Assembly: GCF_021534965.1 (NCBI RefSeq)
Contig: NZ_CP091037.1
Coordinates: forward strand, 1,032,501 to 1,096,500
Length of the DNA: 64,000 nt
Direction: 5' to 3'
Origin: Muricauda sp. SCSIO 65647
GTDB lineage: Bacteria; Bacteroidota; Bacteroidia; Flavobacteriales; Flavobacteriaceae
Part shown: positions 25,475-34,260 of the stretch, piece by piece
Position numbering within the stretch: the first letter of the stretch is position 1
How the letters are laid out: each line of letters opens with the position of its first letter
Position numbers and translations under genes: made by a program
The notes under the pieces: generated by a model
The model's database searches: none
Told to the model about the DNA's origin: nothing
Seen by the model: only the letters and a program-made list of their open reading frames with translations

Positions 25475-27016
25475 ATGCATAGTAACAAATTATTTTTTAT
25501 GGCCGCTGTAGTTCTGTTCGCTTCCTGTGCGGAAATAGACGATCTGGAACCGGTAACTGAAATCAATGCGGATACCGCTTTCAATACAGAGGATGATGTA
25601 ATAGCAAGTTTGAACGCTGCCTACGACCCGTTGCAATGGCAGGCTGTGGGAGGCCAACAAACCTTTCCCTTGCTTTCACAAGGGGTAAGGGCCGATGATC
25701 TACACTCCCAATCGGCCAGTTTTTGGGCCATAGGGGCTCAATACGATCAATTCAGCACCATTATCCCCTCTTTGCCCTCAGTAGCTTCATTATGGAGCAA
25801 ATGGTACAGGGCCGTTGGTCGTGCCAACTTTACCATTGACCTTGCAAGCAATTTTGAAAATTATGAAACAGAGGGGCTACAACAGCAAATAGTGGCCGAA
25901 GCACGGTTTTTAAGAGGTTTGTATTATTTTGAATTGGTCCGTCTTTGGGGCGGGGTCCCGTTGTTTGAAGAACCCATTACCTCATCGGAACAGGAAATTT
26001 TCAAACCGCGTTCAACCGCCGCCGAGGTTTATGCCTTTATCGAAGCTGATCTTCAGGCTGCTGCAAGTGTGCTATCCCAACGGGGCAGTGAAAGGGTTCA
26101 GGGTTCAGCCACTTCTGGGGCTGCCTTGGGATTGCTCACCAAGGTCTTCCTATACCAAGAAAAATGGTCTGATGCCGTGGCAAGTGCCGAACAGGTCATC
26201 AACCAAGGGGTTTACAGTCTGGAAGAGGATTTTAGGAACAATTTCTTACAGACCACTGAATTTGGTCCTGAATCCCTTTTTGAAATCAACTATCAAGATG
26301 GCCTTTTTGCAGGTGGTTTTAACAACACCAACCAGCAACAAGAGGGGTCTGGTATGTGGAGATGGTCGTTCCCTTTTCTTTCGGGAACGTATCCTTCCTT
26401 CAACAATTTTATCCCTAGACAGGATTTGGTCGACTTTTTCGATGATAGCGACCAAAGAAAGGAAGCTACTTTTTTACTGCCAGGACAAGTACTGAATTCG
26501 CCAGGATTGGCGGCCCTGGGGTTTGACCCTACCCCTGACAATTTTGGCTATGCCATAGGAGTGAATACCGGATCAAAAAAGTACTTCCTGACTTTTGAGG
26601 AAGTTCAAGAACTATTGAATGTTGAAGGGTCACCGCTAAATGAAAAAATATTGCGATACGCCGATGTCTTGCTAATGCATGCCGAAGCTTCCCTTATGGG
26701 CGGAGGTGGCAATGGTCAGGCATCATTTCAACAAGTAATAGATCGGGCCTACGGCCCTGGCAATCCAGCAGCACCTAGCTACACAATTCAAGGTGTTCGT
26801 GATGAACGTCGTCGAGAATTGGCCACCGAGGGATGGAACCGTTTTACAGATTTGGTCCGTTGGGAAATCTTGGATGGTGGTGATGTTATCGGACCAGCAC
26901 TTCAAGCCATAGGAAAAACTGATTTTTCAGCTCCCCGTGATTTGCTGTTGCCCATTCCACAACAAGAAATAGACACCTACCCAGATGGGATGTTGGAACA
27001 AAATCCAGGATATTGA
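25475..27016 (+). CDS. SusD-like surface glycan-binding lipoprotein
   Basis: The ATG at 25475 is preferred over the in-frame GTG at 25472, giving 513 residues with a lipobox (VLFASC, Cys18). The RagB/SusD N-terminal TPR region is recognisable (FLRGLYYFELVRLWGGVPL) as is the C-terminal SusD domain (ADVLLMHAEASL, RRRELATEGWNRFTDLVRW, LLPIPQQEIDTYP). SusD covers SusC and captures glycan chains. It is co-transcribed with susC and with the lipoprotein gene 27 bp downstream. Confidence 0.96.
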   Translation: MHSNKLFFMAAVVLFASCAEIDDLEPVTEINADTAFNTEDDVIASLNAAYDPLQWQAVGGQQTFPLLSQGVRADDLHSQSASFWAIGAQYDQFSTIIPSLPSVASLWSKWYRAVGRANFTIDLASNFENYETEGLQQQIVAEARFLRGLYYFELVRLWGGVPLFEEPITSSEQEIFKPRSTAAEVYAFIEADLQAAASVLSQRGSERVQGSATSGAALGLLTKVFLYQEKWSDAVASAEQVINQGVYSLEEDFRNNFLQTTEFGPESLFEINYQDGLFAGGFNNTNQQQEGSGMWRWSFPFLSGTYPSFNNFIPRQDLVDFFDDSDQRKEATFLLPGQVLNSPGLAALGFDPTPDNFGYAIGVNTGSKKYFLTFEEVQELLNVEGSPLNEKILRYADVLLMHAEASLMGGGGNGQASFQQVIDRAYGPGNPAAPSYTIQGVRDERRRELATEGWNRFTDLVRWEILDGGDVIGPALQAIGKTDFSAPRDLLLPIPQQEIDTYPDGMLEQNPGY

Positions 27017-27043
27017 TAAGAGGACTAAAAAAGAAAAAGATAC

Positions 27044-28495
27044 ATGAAGACTATAATTAATACTAAAAGGAAAATCGGAGTTTGGGCGCTTTCAATTTCT
27101 ACCCTCATTGCAGTCGTTGCTTGCGAGGAGGAAAAGCTTTTTGATGACCTGAACAACGTTTTGCCGTCGTATGTAGACGGTATCCAAAACTTGGATGAAG
27201 AAGGGATTGACTGTGGTGGTGGTTCAGGTGTGGCCTGTCCAACATGTAGTGATGGAATACAAAATCAAGGAGAAGAAGGGATTGATTGTGGCGGACCTTG
27301 TGAGGTTTGTATTCCTACTCCTAGGGCCGATGAACTGCAAAGCTCTACCTCGCCCTATTTCTTTACGTTTGAGGCGAACGACGCCTCCTCAGGACGTAAT
27401 TTACTTCCGTTACCCCAAAATGCACAAGGGGTTACTTTCAATTTGGGAGTTACAGACCCCGCGGGAGGAGATGGGCTTGTAGGACAAATAGTAAGACCTG
27501 AGAACGGCCCATTTGGAGGCTTTGAAGACTTCAAGTTTCAGCCGCAACCGGGGCCAATCGACTTTTCTTCGCACAATAAGTTTACCATGGATGTATATAT
27601 ACCATCAAGCAATGATTTTTCAGGAAACCTTGAGCCATTGGTCGAAGTTATTCTGCATGACAATATCGATGGGAATTTTTTTCAACGATGGACGATTTTA
27701 CCTTTGACGGTACAAGAATCTGATTTTGATTCTTGGGTCACCTTACGATTTGACGGAAGCAATGCCGTTTCTGCAAATGATGGTACCCTTTTAAGCGATA
27801 ATGCCACTTATGATAATATAACCTTGCGATTTGGTGGCAGTGGCCATCCGGAAGCAGGAGAGTTTTTTGTTCGCGATTTACAAGCGGTCACATCGTTTAT
27901 TGCCGATGGAACGCCCAGGGCAGATGCCTTGTCAGGTTCGGGATTACCTTTCTTTTACACTTTCGAAACCGGGGATGCTGACTCAGGACTTAATTTGTTG
28001 CCACGCCCAACGGTAGAACAAGGAGTGGTACCCACCTATCGTGTTTCAGATCCCGCAGGGAGCACTGATGCCGTGACTCGAATCTTAAGGCCAGAAAATG
28101 GGCCGTTCGGAGGTTTCGAAGACTTCAAGTTTCAACCACAACCGGAAAACATTGATTTTTCCGTATACAATAAATTCAGGCTCGATGTGTACATTCCTTC
28201 ATCCAATGATTTTTCTGGAAATCTAGAACCTTTGGTAGAATTGATCTTACATGATAATGTAGACGGTAACTTCTTTCAAAGATGGACTATAGTTGCCGTC
28301 ACCATAGACCCCTCTGATTTTGACTCATGGGTCACTGTCGAGTTTGATGGAACTACTGCAATATCAGCCGCTGACGGTACTACATTGCTGCCTGATAATG
28401 ACACCTATAACAATTACACCTTAAGATTTGGTGGTTTTGGTCACGTAGAGCAAGGTGAGTTTTTCATCAAGGACTTTGTGCCCGTGATGGAATAG
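27044..28495 (+). CDS. Surface lipoprotein with duplicated domain, probable surface glycan-binding protein
   Basis: The 483-residue protein has a lipobox (AVVAC, Cys27). A Cys-rich, acidic stalk follows with two copies of the pattern DGIQNxxEEGIDCGG. Two tandem domains of about 195 residues each come next, starting near residues 93 and 290. They share runs such as PFGGFEDFKFQPQP, VYIPSSNDFSGNLEPLVE and DGNFFQRWTI. The domains look beta-rich, and I do not recognise a named carbohydrate-binding family. The position directly after susD is that of SusE/SusF-like surface glycan-binding proteins. A role in holding the polymer at the cell surface is inferred from position and architecture. Confidence 0.8.
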   Translation: MKTIINTKRKIGVWALSISTLIAVVACEEEKLFDDLNNVLPSYVDGIQNLDEEGIDCGGGSGVACPTCSDGIQNQGEEGIDCGGPCEVCIPTPRADELQSSTSPYFFTFEANDASSGRNLLPLPQNAQGVTFNLGVTDPAGGDGLVGQIVRPENGPFGGFEDFKFQPQPGPIDFSSHNKFTMDVYIPSSNDFSGNLEPLVEVILHDNIDGNFFQRWTILPLTVQESDFDSWVTLRFDGSNAVSANDGTLLSDNATYDNITLRFGGSGHPEAGEFFVRDLQAVTSFIADGTPRADALSGSGLPFFYTFETGDADSGLNLLPRPTVEQGVVPTYRVSDPAGSTDAVTRILRPENGPFGGFEDFKFQPQPENIDFSVYNKFRLDVYIPSSNDFSGNLEPLVELILHDNVDGNFFQRWTIVAVTIDPSDFDSWVTVEFDGTTAISAADGTTLLPDNDTYNNYTLRFGGFGHVEQGEFFIKDFVPVME

Positions 28496-28605
28496 GGAAA
28501 ACGACAATAAACAATTGAAAAATCGCGTGATTCAGCAATTACCCAAAGAGAAGACTGGATATGACAAAATAGTTTTGAGTTAGTTAATTTTTCTTTGAGG
28601 ATTAG

Positions 28606-28634
28606 GGAGAAGATACAATTTAATATGCTTCTCC
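28606..28634 (+). terminator. Hairpin between surface lipoprotein and GH16 genes
   Basis: GGAGAAG (28606-28612) pairs perfectly with CTTCTCC (28628-28634) and is followed by TTAATTTTTAAA. It could terminate or attenuate the susC-susD-lipoprotein transcript, or protect its 3-prime end, before the GH16 gene. Confidence 0.6.
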
Positions 28635-28692
28635 TTAATTTTTAAACCTTAACCCAAAAAGATCAAGTTTAATACAAAACGCAAAAAGTACC

Positions 28693-29682
28693 ATGGTACC
28701 AAGTAGTTTAAACCGGTTGGCCTATTTTTTTATCTGGGGATTATTGGTGCAGTGTTCATCCAATGGAACCACTGAACCAATAGAACTAGGGGCATCTTGT
28801 TTTGACAATGTCCAAAATGGCGACGAGGAAGAAGTGGACTGCGGAGGAAGTTGTGCCCGGCCATGTGAACCTCCAGAACCTGTTGGAATACCGACAACAG
28901 GATATACGACACCTTTGGAATATTCAGGTTATACTTTGGCATGGTCAGATGAGTTTGACGAAAACGAACTTGATGCGACCAAGTGGAGCTTTCATCTGGG
29001 TGATGGATGTCCAGGTCTATGCAACTGGGGCAACAACGAAGAACAGTATTTTACCGATAGTGCTGATAACCTTTATCTGCAACAAGGTAATTTAATCATT
29101 ACGGCACGCAATCAATTCGAGTCGGGAAAGAATTACACGTCTTCCCGAATACATACTGACGATACGTTCGAGTTTCAATTTGGACGAGTTGATATCAGAG
29201 CCAGTATGCCTTCGGCCCCTGGAACATGGGTTGCCCTATTTATGTTCAATAAAGAATATACCATAGCAGACCCCGATGCATATTGGCCAAGTGGCGGTGA
29301 AATCGATATCATGGAATATCTGGGAGAAAATAAAGACAACGTTTTGGGAACTGCGCACTATGGAACGGATTTTCCGGCAAACCATCATTTTGACTCCGTT
29401 GACTTTTCATCATTGAACGGGGTTTCGTTTGACGAGGAGTACTACGTATTTTCCATCATATGGGAAGAGGACAGTATCACTTGGTTGGTAAACGATGTTG
29501 CTTACCATACCATATCTCCCGAGACCACTCAAGGTAATGGACAGCCCTACCCATTCAATGATGAGTTCTATTTTGTTTTTGCACTATCGGTTGGCGGTAA
29601 TTTGCCCAGCGCCTCTCCATCGCCTGCAGATTTTCCTGATTCTTTGATAATCGATTATATCAGGGTTTTCCAAGAAGAATAA
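28693..29682 (+). CDS. GH16 family endo-glycanase lipoprotein (laminarinase-like)
   Basis: The 329-residue protein has a lipobox (LLVQC, Cys21). A short Cys-rich stalk (NVQNGDEEEVDCGG) matches that of the preceding surface lipoprotein. The GH16 beta-jelly-roll catalytic domain spans about residues 80-329, starting YTLAWSDEFDENELDATKW. The active site is GEIDIMEYLG, with nucleophile Glu203, assisting Asp205 and acid/base Glu208. GH16 enzymes of this type cut beta-1,3- or beta-1,3/1,4-linked glucans, and relatives act on marine galactans. Surface exposure is likely. In a locus otherwise devoted to xylose, it may strip an accompanying glucan or recognise a beta-1,3 linkage; this is inference. 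Confidence 0.92.
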   Translation: MVPSSLNRLAYFFIWGLLVQCSSNGTTEPIELGASCFDNVQNGDEEEVDCGGSCARPCEPPEPVGIPTTGYTTPLEYSGYTLAWSDEFDENELDATKWSFHLGDGCPGLCNWGNNEEQYFTDSADNLYLQQGNLIITARNQFESGKNYTSSRIHTDDTFEFQFGRVDIRASMPSAPGTWVALFMFNKEYTIADPDAYWPSGGEIDIMEYLGENKDNVLGTAHYGTDFPANHHFDSVDFSSLNGVSFDEEYYVFSIIWEEDSITWLVNDVAYHTISPETTQGNGQPYPFNDEFYFVFALSVGGNLPSASPSPADFPDSLIIDYIRVFQEE

Positions 29683-29814
29683 ACCAATGGAACGAAACCA
29701 AATAGGCAAGTTCATTAGAGAATGGAATAAAATAATTAAAGTAAAAAAAGTCTTAAACGATAAGCACTATTGGTTCTGATTGCGGTAGCCGATCCAAAAC
29801 GTATAACGACAGTA

Positions 29815-31296
29815 ATGTACTTTATAGGATTAGATATAGGAAGTTCTTCGGTCAAGGTGGCCCTAGTTGAGCAAGATACGGGAAAATCCGTAGGGGTCGT
29901 ACTTGAACCCAAAGAGGAGATGTCTATGTATGCTCCGGAAAAGGGTTGGGCCGAACAAAAACCAAAGGATTGGTGGGACTGTGTTTGTCAAGGCATAAAA
30001 AAAATTAAAAAAGACCATAATGTTTCCAAAAACGAGATTGTAGGTATTGGAATCTCGTATCAAATGCATGGATTGGTAATAGTTGATGCCAAGGGAGAGC
30101 CATTGCGCAAATCCATTATCTGGTGCGATAGCAGGGCGGTAGAAATAGGTAATAAGGCATTCCAGCAAATAGGAGAAGACTATTGCCAAAACCATCAATT
30201 GAATTCCCCGGCAAACTTTACACTTTCCAAACTGAAGTGGGTTCAGGAAAACGAACCGGAAACCTTCGCCATGGTTCACAAGTTCATGTTACCCGGTGAT
30301 TATATAGCCTTTTGTCTGTCAGGTATCATCAACACAACGATCTCAGGTCTTTCAGAAGCCATTCTATGGGATTTTAAGGACAAAAGAATAGCCTCCCCGG
30401 TGTTGGATTACTTTCAAATTGACGGCACTCTTGTTCCTGAAGTCGTAGAAACCTTTGCACAACAGGCAACTGTATCCAAAAAGGGTGCTTCAGAAAGTGG
30501 ATTGCAAGAGGGAACGCCAATTCTATATCGTGCCGGAGATCAACCCAACAATGCGCTTTCACTCAATGTCTTCCATCCGGGTGAAGTGGCCGCCACGGGT
30601 GGAACCTCAGGCGTTGTATATGCCGTGACCAACAGTCTTATGGTTGAAGAGTATGAAAGGGTAAACAATTTTGCGCATGTGAACTATGCAAGCAACGGTG
30701 TGCAAAGTATTGGTAAGTTGCTCTGTATCAACGGCGCCGGTATTCAATATCGCTGGCTAATGAACAACCTTTCGGTAGCATCCTACGAAGAAATGAACCA
30801 ATTGGCGGCAAATGTGGAAGTTGGATCGGATGGGGTTTGTCTGATTCCCTTTGGGAACGGTGCCGAGCGAATGCTGTTGAACCAGGATGTAGGAACACGA
30901 CTTGTCAACTTGAACCTGAACAGACATTCAAAGGCACACCTATGCAGAGCGGCATTGGAGGGTATAGCCTTTTCGTTTGTCTATGGTATTGAGATAATGA
31001 AAAGGGATGGTATTGAAACCAAGTTCATCCGTGCTGGAAATGACAATTTGTTCCGATCTGAAATATTTGCCAACACCATAGCTACCCTTATCGGGAAAGA
31101 AATAGAAATATACAACACCACCGGGGCCATAGGTGCTGCCAGGGCTTGTGTTTTGAAAGATGGTGACTTTTCAAAATTTGAATCATATATGAAGAACGAC
31201 CATGTCATGACCTTTATGCCCTTTAAAGACAGGGTGCCCTATGAAAGGGCATATCACAATTGGAAAAAAGAACTCGAATTAATCATTGGTAAATAA
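29815..31296 (+). CDS. xylB: Xylulokinase (copy 1)
   Basis: The ATG at 29815 gives a 493-residue FGGY-family kinase starting MYFIGLDIGSSSVKVAL, the expected N-terminus. The in-frame GTG/ATG-less extension upstream is not conserved in the second copy. Family motifs include [39 protein letters not shown] and [12 protein letters not shown]. It phosphorylates D-xylulose to xylulose 5-phosphate for the pentose phosphate pathway. It is followed after 9 bp by xylose isomerase and heads the run of ten closely spaced genes. A full-length paralogue of equal size occurs at 62399-63880. Confidence 0.94.
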   Translation: MYFIGLDIGSSSVKVALVEQDTGKSVGVVLEPKEEMSMYAPEKGWAEQKPKDWWDCVCQGIKKIKKDHNVSKNEIVGIGISYQMHGLVIVDAKGEPLRKSIIWCDSRAVEIGNKAFQQIGEDYCQNHQLNSPANFTLSKLKWVQENEPETFAMVHKFMLPGDYIAFCLSGIINTTISGLSEAILWDFKDKRIASPVLDYFQIDGTLVPEVVETFAQQATVSKKGASESGLQEGTPILYRAGDQPNNALSLNVFHPGEVAATGGTSGVVYAVTNSLMVEEYERVNNFAHVNYASNGVQSIGKLLCINGAGIQYRWLMNNLSVASYEEMNQLAANVEVGSDGVCLIPFGNGAERMLLNQDVGTRLVNLNLNRHSKAHLCRAALEGIAFSFVYGIEIMKRDGIETKFIRAGNDNLFRSEIFANTIATLIGKEIEIYNTTGAIGAARACVLKDGDFSKFESYMKNDHVMTFMPFKDRVPYERAYHNWKKELELIIGK

Positions 31297-31305
31297 TATT
31301 TAAAG

Positions 31306-32631
31306 ATGGTACTCTTGGGAGAAAAGGAATTTTTTAAGGGAATAGGTGAGATAAAGTATGAGGGTAGGGATTCAGACAATCCCATGGCCTTTAAGTTTTA
31401 CAATCCAGAACAAAAAGTGGCCGGAAAAACCATGAGGGAACATTTCAAGTTTGCCATGGCCTATTGGCATACCCTATGTGGAACGGGAGGTGATCCCTTC
31501 GGACCGGGAACAAAGCGATTTCCCTGGGCAACCTCTTCAGATCCGATAAAAGCTGCCAAAGATAAAGCTGACGCAGCTTTTGAATTCGCTACCAAAATGG
31601 GTTTTGAATACTACTGTTTTCATGATTTTGACTTGGTCGATGAGGCCGAAACATTGGCCGAATCGGAAAAGCGGATTCATAAAATGGTTGACTACCTAAA
31701 GCAAAAGCAAGCTGATTCTGGGGTAAAGCTACTTTGGGGAACCGCAAATTGTTTTTCCAACCCCCGCTATATGAATGGGGCAGCGTCCAATCCTGATTTC
31801 AACGTGGTGGCCCATGCTGGGGCTCAGGTAAAAATTGCGCTAGATGCCACCATGGCCCTTAATGGTGAAAATTATGTGTTCTGGGGGGGGCGTGAGGGCT
31901 ATATGTCGCTGTTGAACACGAACATGAAATTGGAACAGGACAATATTGGCCAATTCTTGAACATGGCTAAAGACTATGCGAGAAGCCAGGGCTTCAAAGG
32001 AACTTTCTTTATCGAGCCCAAACCCATGGAACCCACAAAGCACCAATACGATTTTGATGCCGCCACCAGTATTAATTCAATTCGTGAGTACGGGTTAGAG
32101 AATGATTTCAAGTTGAACATCGAGGTAAACCATGCGACCTTGGCACAGCATACATTTCAACATGAGCTACAAGTAGCGGCAAATGCGGGTATGTTGGGCA
32201 GCATAGATGCAAACCGAGGTGACTACCAAAACGGATGGGATACCGATCAGTTTCCAAATAATGTATTGGAAACGGCAGAGGCCATGTTGGTGCTTTTAAA
32301 AGCTGGTGGTCTACAGGGTGGCGGAATCAACTTTGACGCCAAGACCCGCCGAAATTCGACCGACTTAGAAGACATTTTCTTGGCACATATCGGGGGGGCT
32401 GACACCTTCGCCAGAGGACTATTGGTTGCTGATTCAATATTGAACAATTCGAATTACGAGCAATTGTTGGGCAATCGTTATGCCTCGTTCACTTCAGGTA
32501 AGGGGCTTGATTTTGTTCGTGGCTCCCTTTCTCTGGGCGATTTGTATGATATCGCTAAAATAAGTGGAGAGCCAAAGCAAACCAGCGGCAAGCAAGAACT
32601 GTTTGAGAACATTATAAATCAACATATCTAG
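31306..32631 (+). CDS. xylA: Xylose isomerase (copy 1)
   Basis: The 441-residue protein is a class II xylose isomerase of normal length. It has [12 protein letters not shown] (catalytic His region), [30 protein letters not shown] and [19 protein letters not shown], which carry the metal-binding Glu, Asp and His residues. It converts D-xylose to D-xylulose in the cytosol with Mg or Mn. It is coupled to xylB upstream and to an SSS symporter 3 bp downstream. A second xylA begins at 63891. Confidence 0.96.
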   Translation: MVLLGEKEFFKGIGEIKYEGRDSDNPMAFKFYNPEQKVAGKTMREHFKFAMAYWHTLCGTGGDPFGPGTKRFPWATSSDPIKAAKDKADAAFEFATKMGFEYYCFHDFDLVDEAETLAESEKRIHKMVDYLKQKQADSGVKLLWGTANCFSNPRYMNGAASNPDFNVVAHAGAQVKIALDATMALNGENYVFWGGREGYMSLLNTNMKLEQDNIGQFLNMAKDYARSQGFKGTFFIEPKPMEPTKHQYDFDAATSINSIREYGLENDFKLNIEVNHATLAQHTFQHELQVAANAGMLGSIDANRGDYQNGWDTDQFPNNVLETAEAMLVLLKAGGLQGGGINFDAKTRRNSTDLEDIFLAHIGGADTFARGLLVADSILNNSNYEQLLGNRYASFTSGKGLDFVRGSLSLGDLYDIAKISGEPKQTSGKQELFENIINQHI

Positions 32632-32634
32632 TAC

Positions 32635-34251
32635 ATGCAGTCAATATTGGAAACGGCAGATTGGTGGGTTCTTGGCAGTTATTTGGCAGCCTTGATTGCC
32701 GTTGCCGTATGGGTAGTGCTTCAAAAGAACAAAAATACCGAAGACTACTTTTTGGCAGGTAGGAATGTTGGCTGGTTTGTAATTGGCGCTTCCATCTTTG
32801 CTTCCAATATTGGTTCAGAGCATGTTGTGGGTTTGGCGGGCACAGGTGCCGAATCAGGTATGCCCATGGCGCACTACGAACTTCATGCGTGGATCGTGCT
32901 GCTGTTGGGTTGGTTGTTTCTACCCTTTTATTTTAGAAGCAAAGTGTTCACGATGCCAGAATTCTTGGAAAAACGTTTCGATAGTAGGTCACGTTGGTTT
33001 CTATCTGTTTTTTCATTGGTAGGGTATGTCATCACGAAAGTATCAGTGACGATTTATGCCGGTGGAATAGTCGTCTCAGAGCTTTTGGGCATCCCCTTTT
33101 GGTACGGCGCTATCGGTATTGTCCTCTTCACGGGCGTCTACACTGTGATTGGAGGCATGAAAGCCGTAATCTATACGGAGACGTTACAAACCGTTATCCT
33201 TATTGTCGGTTCATTGATCATTACCTATTTGGGATTACAGGAAGTTGGCGGGTGGTCAGCACTTCGCGATGCTGCCGGGAGTGCGCATTTTAATATGTGG
33301 CGCCCAATTTCAGATCCTGATTTTCCATGGACAGGAATGCTTTTTGGCGGAACCATTGTAGGAGTCTGGTATTGGTGCACCGATCAATATATTGTACAAC
33401 GCACTTTGGCCGCCAACAATATCAAAATTGGCCGTCGTGGTGCCATATTCGGGGCCTACCTAAAGTTGTTGCCCATTTTCATTTTCTTACTTCCGGGAAT
33501 CATTGCCTTTGCCCTTTCACAGCAAGGTGTACTGACCTATGAAAAAAGTGATGAGGTATTTCCTGTTTTGGTAAAAACCCTATTGCCTGTTGGACTTAAA
33601 GGACTTGTAGCTGGTGGATTGATGGCTGCATTGATGAGTTCTTTGGCGTCCGTTTTTAATTCGTGCTCCACTATTTTTACTATGGACATCTATAAAAAAT
33701 TAAAACCAAAAACCCATGAAAAACGTTTGGTGAATATTGGTAAACTGGCTACCACCATAGTTGTTATTCTAGGAATTATTTGGATTCCGATAATGAATAA
33801 AATTGGAGGTGGGGTCCTCTATCAATATTTACAAAGTGTACAATCATACATTGCCCCGCCCATAACAGCGGTTTTTTTGCTGGGCATTATTTGGAAGCGT
33901 GTGAATTCAAAAGCGGCGATATTTACGCTGTTTTTTGGTCTAATCGTTGCCGCGGTCCGTATTCTTGCTGAAATCTATCAAACGCATTTAACGGGCCTCG
34001 CATTGACCTTTGCTACCATCAATTTTGCCCATATGGCGATTTTTATGTTCATCTTTTCCATAATCACGTGCATTACGGTCAGTTTGGCTACCAATCCACC
34101 GAATTATGCTACCATACAAGGACTGTCTTTTGGTACTTTGCGTGAACAGGACAAGGTTGTGAACAAGCAAAGTATTTCTACCATCGACATTGCTCTATCG
34201 GTTTTATTGTTGATCGTGGTAATCTCGGTTTTATGTTATTTCACAGGATAA
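32635..34251 (+). CDS. Sodium:solute symporter (SSS family, sugar type)
   Basis: The 538-residue protein has about 14 membrane helices. SGLT-like motifs are NTEDYFLAGRNVGWFVIGAS, FASNIGSEHVVGLAGTGAESG and TDQYIVQRTLAANN. SSS proteins of this subgroup import sugars with sodium, a common choice in marine bacteria. It sits between xylA and a second transporter gene and is inferred to bring in xylose or xylo-oligosaccharides. Confidence 0.93.
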   Translation: MQSILETADWWVLGSYLAALIAVAVWVVLQKNKNTEDYFLAGRNVGWFVIGASIFASNIGSEHVVGLAGTGAESGMPMAHYELHAWIVLLLGWLFLPFYFRSKVFTMPEFLEKRFDSRSRWFLSVFSLVGYVITKVSVTIYAGGIVVSELLGIPFWYGAIGIVLFTGVYTVIGGMKAVIYTETLQTVILIVGSLIITYLGLQEVGGWSALRDAAGSAHFNMWRPISDPDFPWTGMLFGGTIVGVWYWCTDQYIVQRTLAANNIKIGRRGAIFGAYLKLLPIFIFLLPGIIAFALSQQGVLTYEKSDEVFPVLVKTLLPVGLKGLVAGGLMAALMSSLASVFNSCSTIFTMDIYKKLKPKTHEKRLVNIGKLATTIVVILGIIWIPIMNKIGGGVLYQYLQSVQSYIAPPITAVFLLGIIWKRVNSKAAIFTLFFGLIVAAVRILAEIYQTHLTGLALTFATINFAHMAIFMFIFSIITCITVSLATNPPNYATIQGLSFGTLREQDKVVNKQSISTIDIALSVLLLIVVISVLCYFTG

Positions 34252-34260
34252 ATCTCAACT

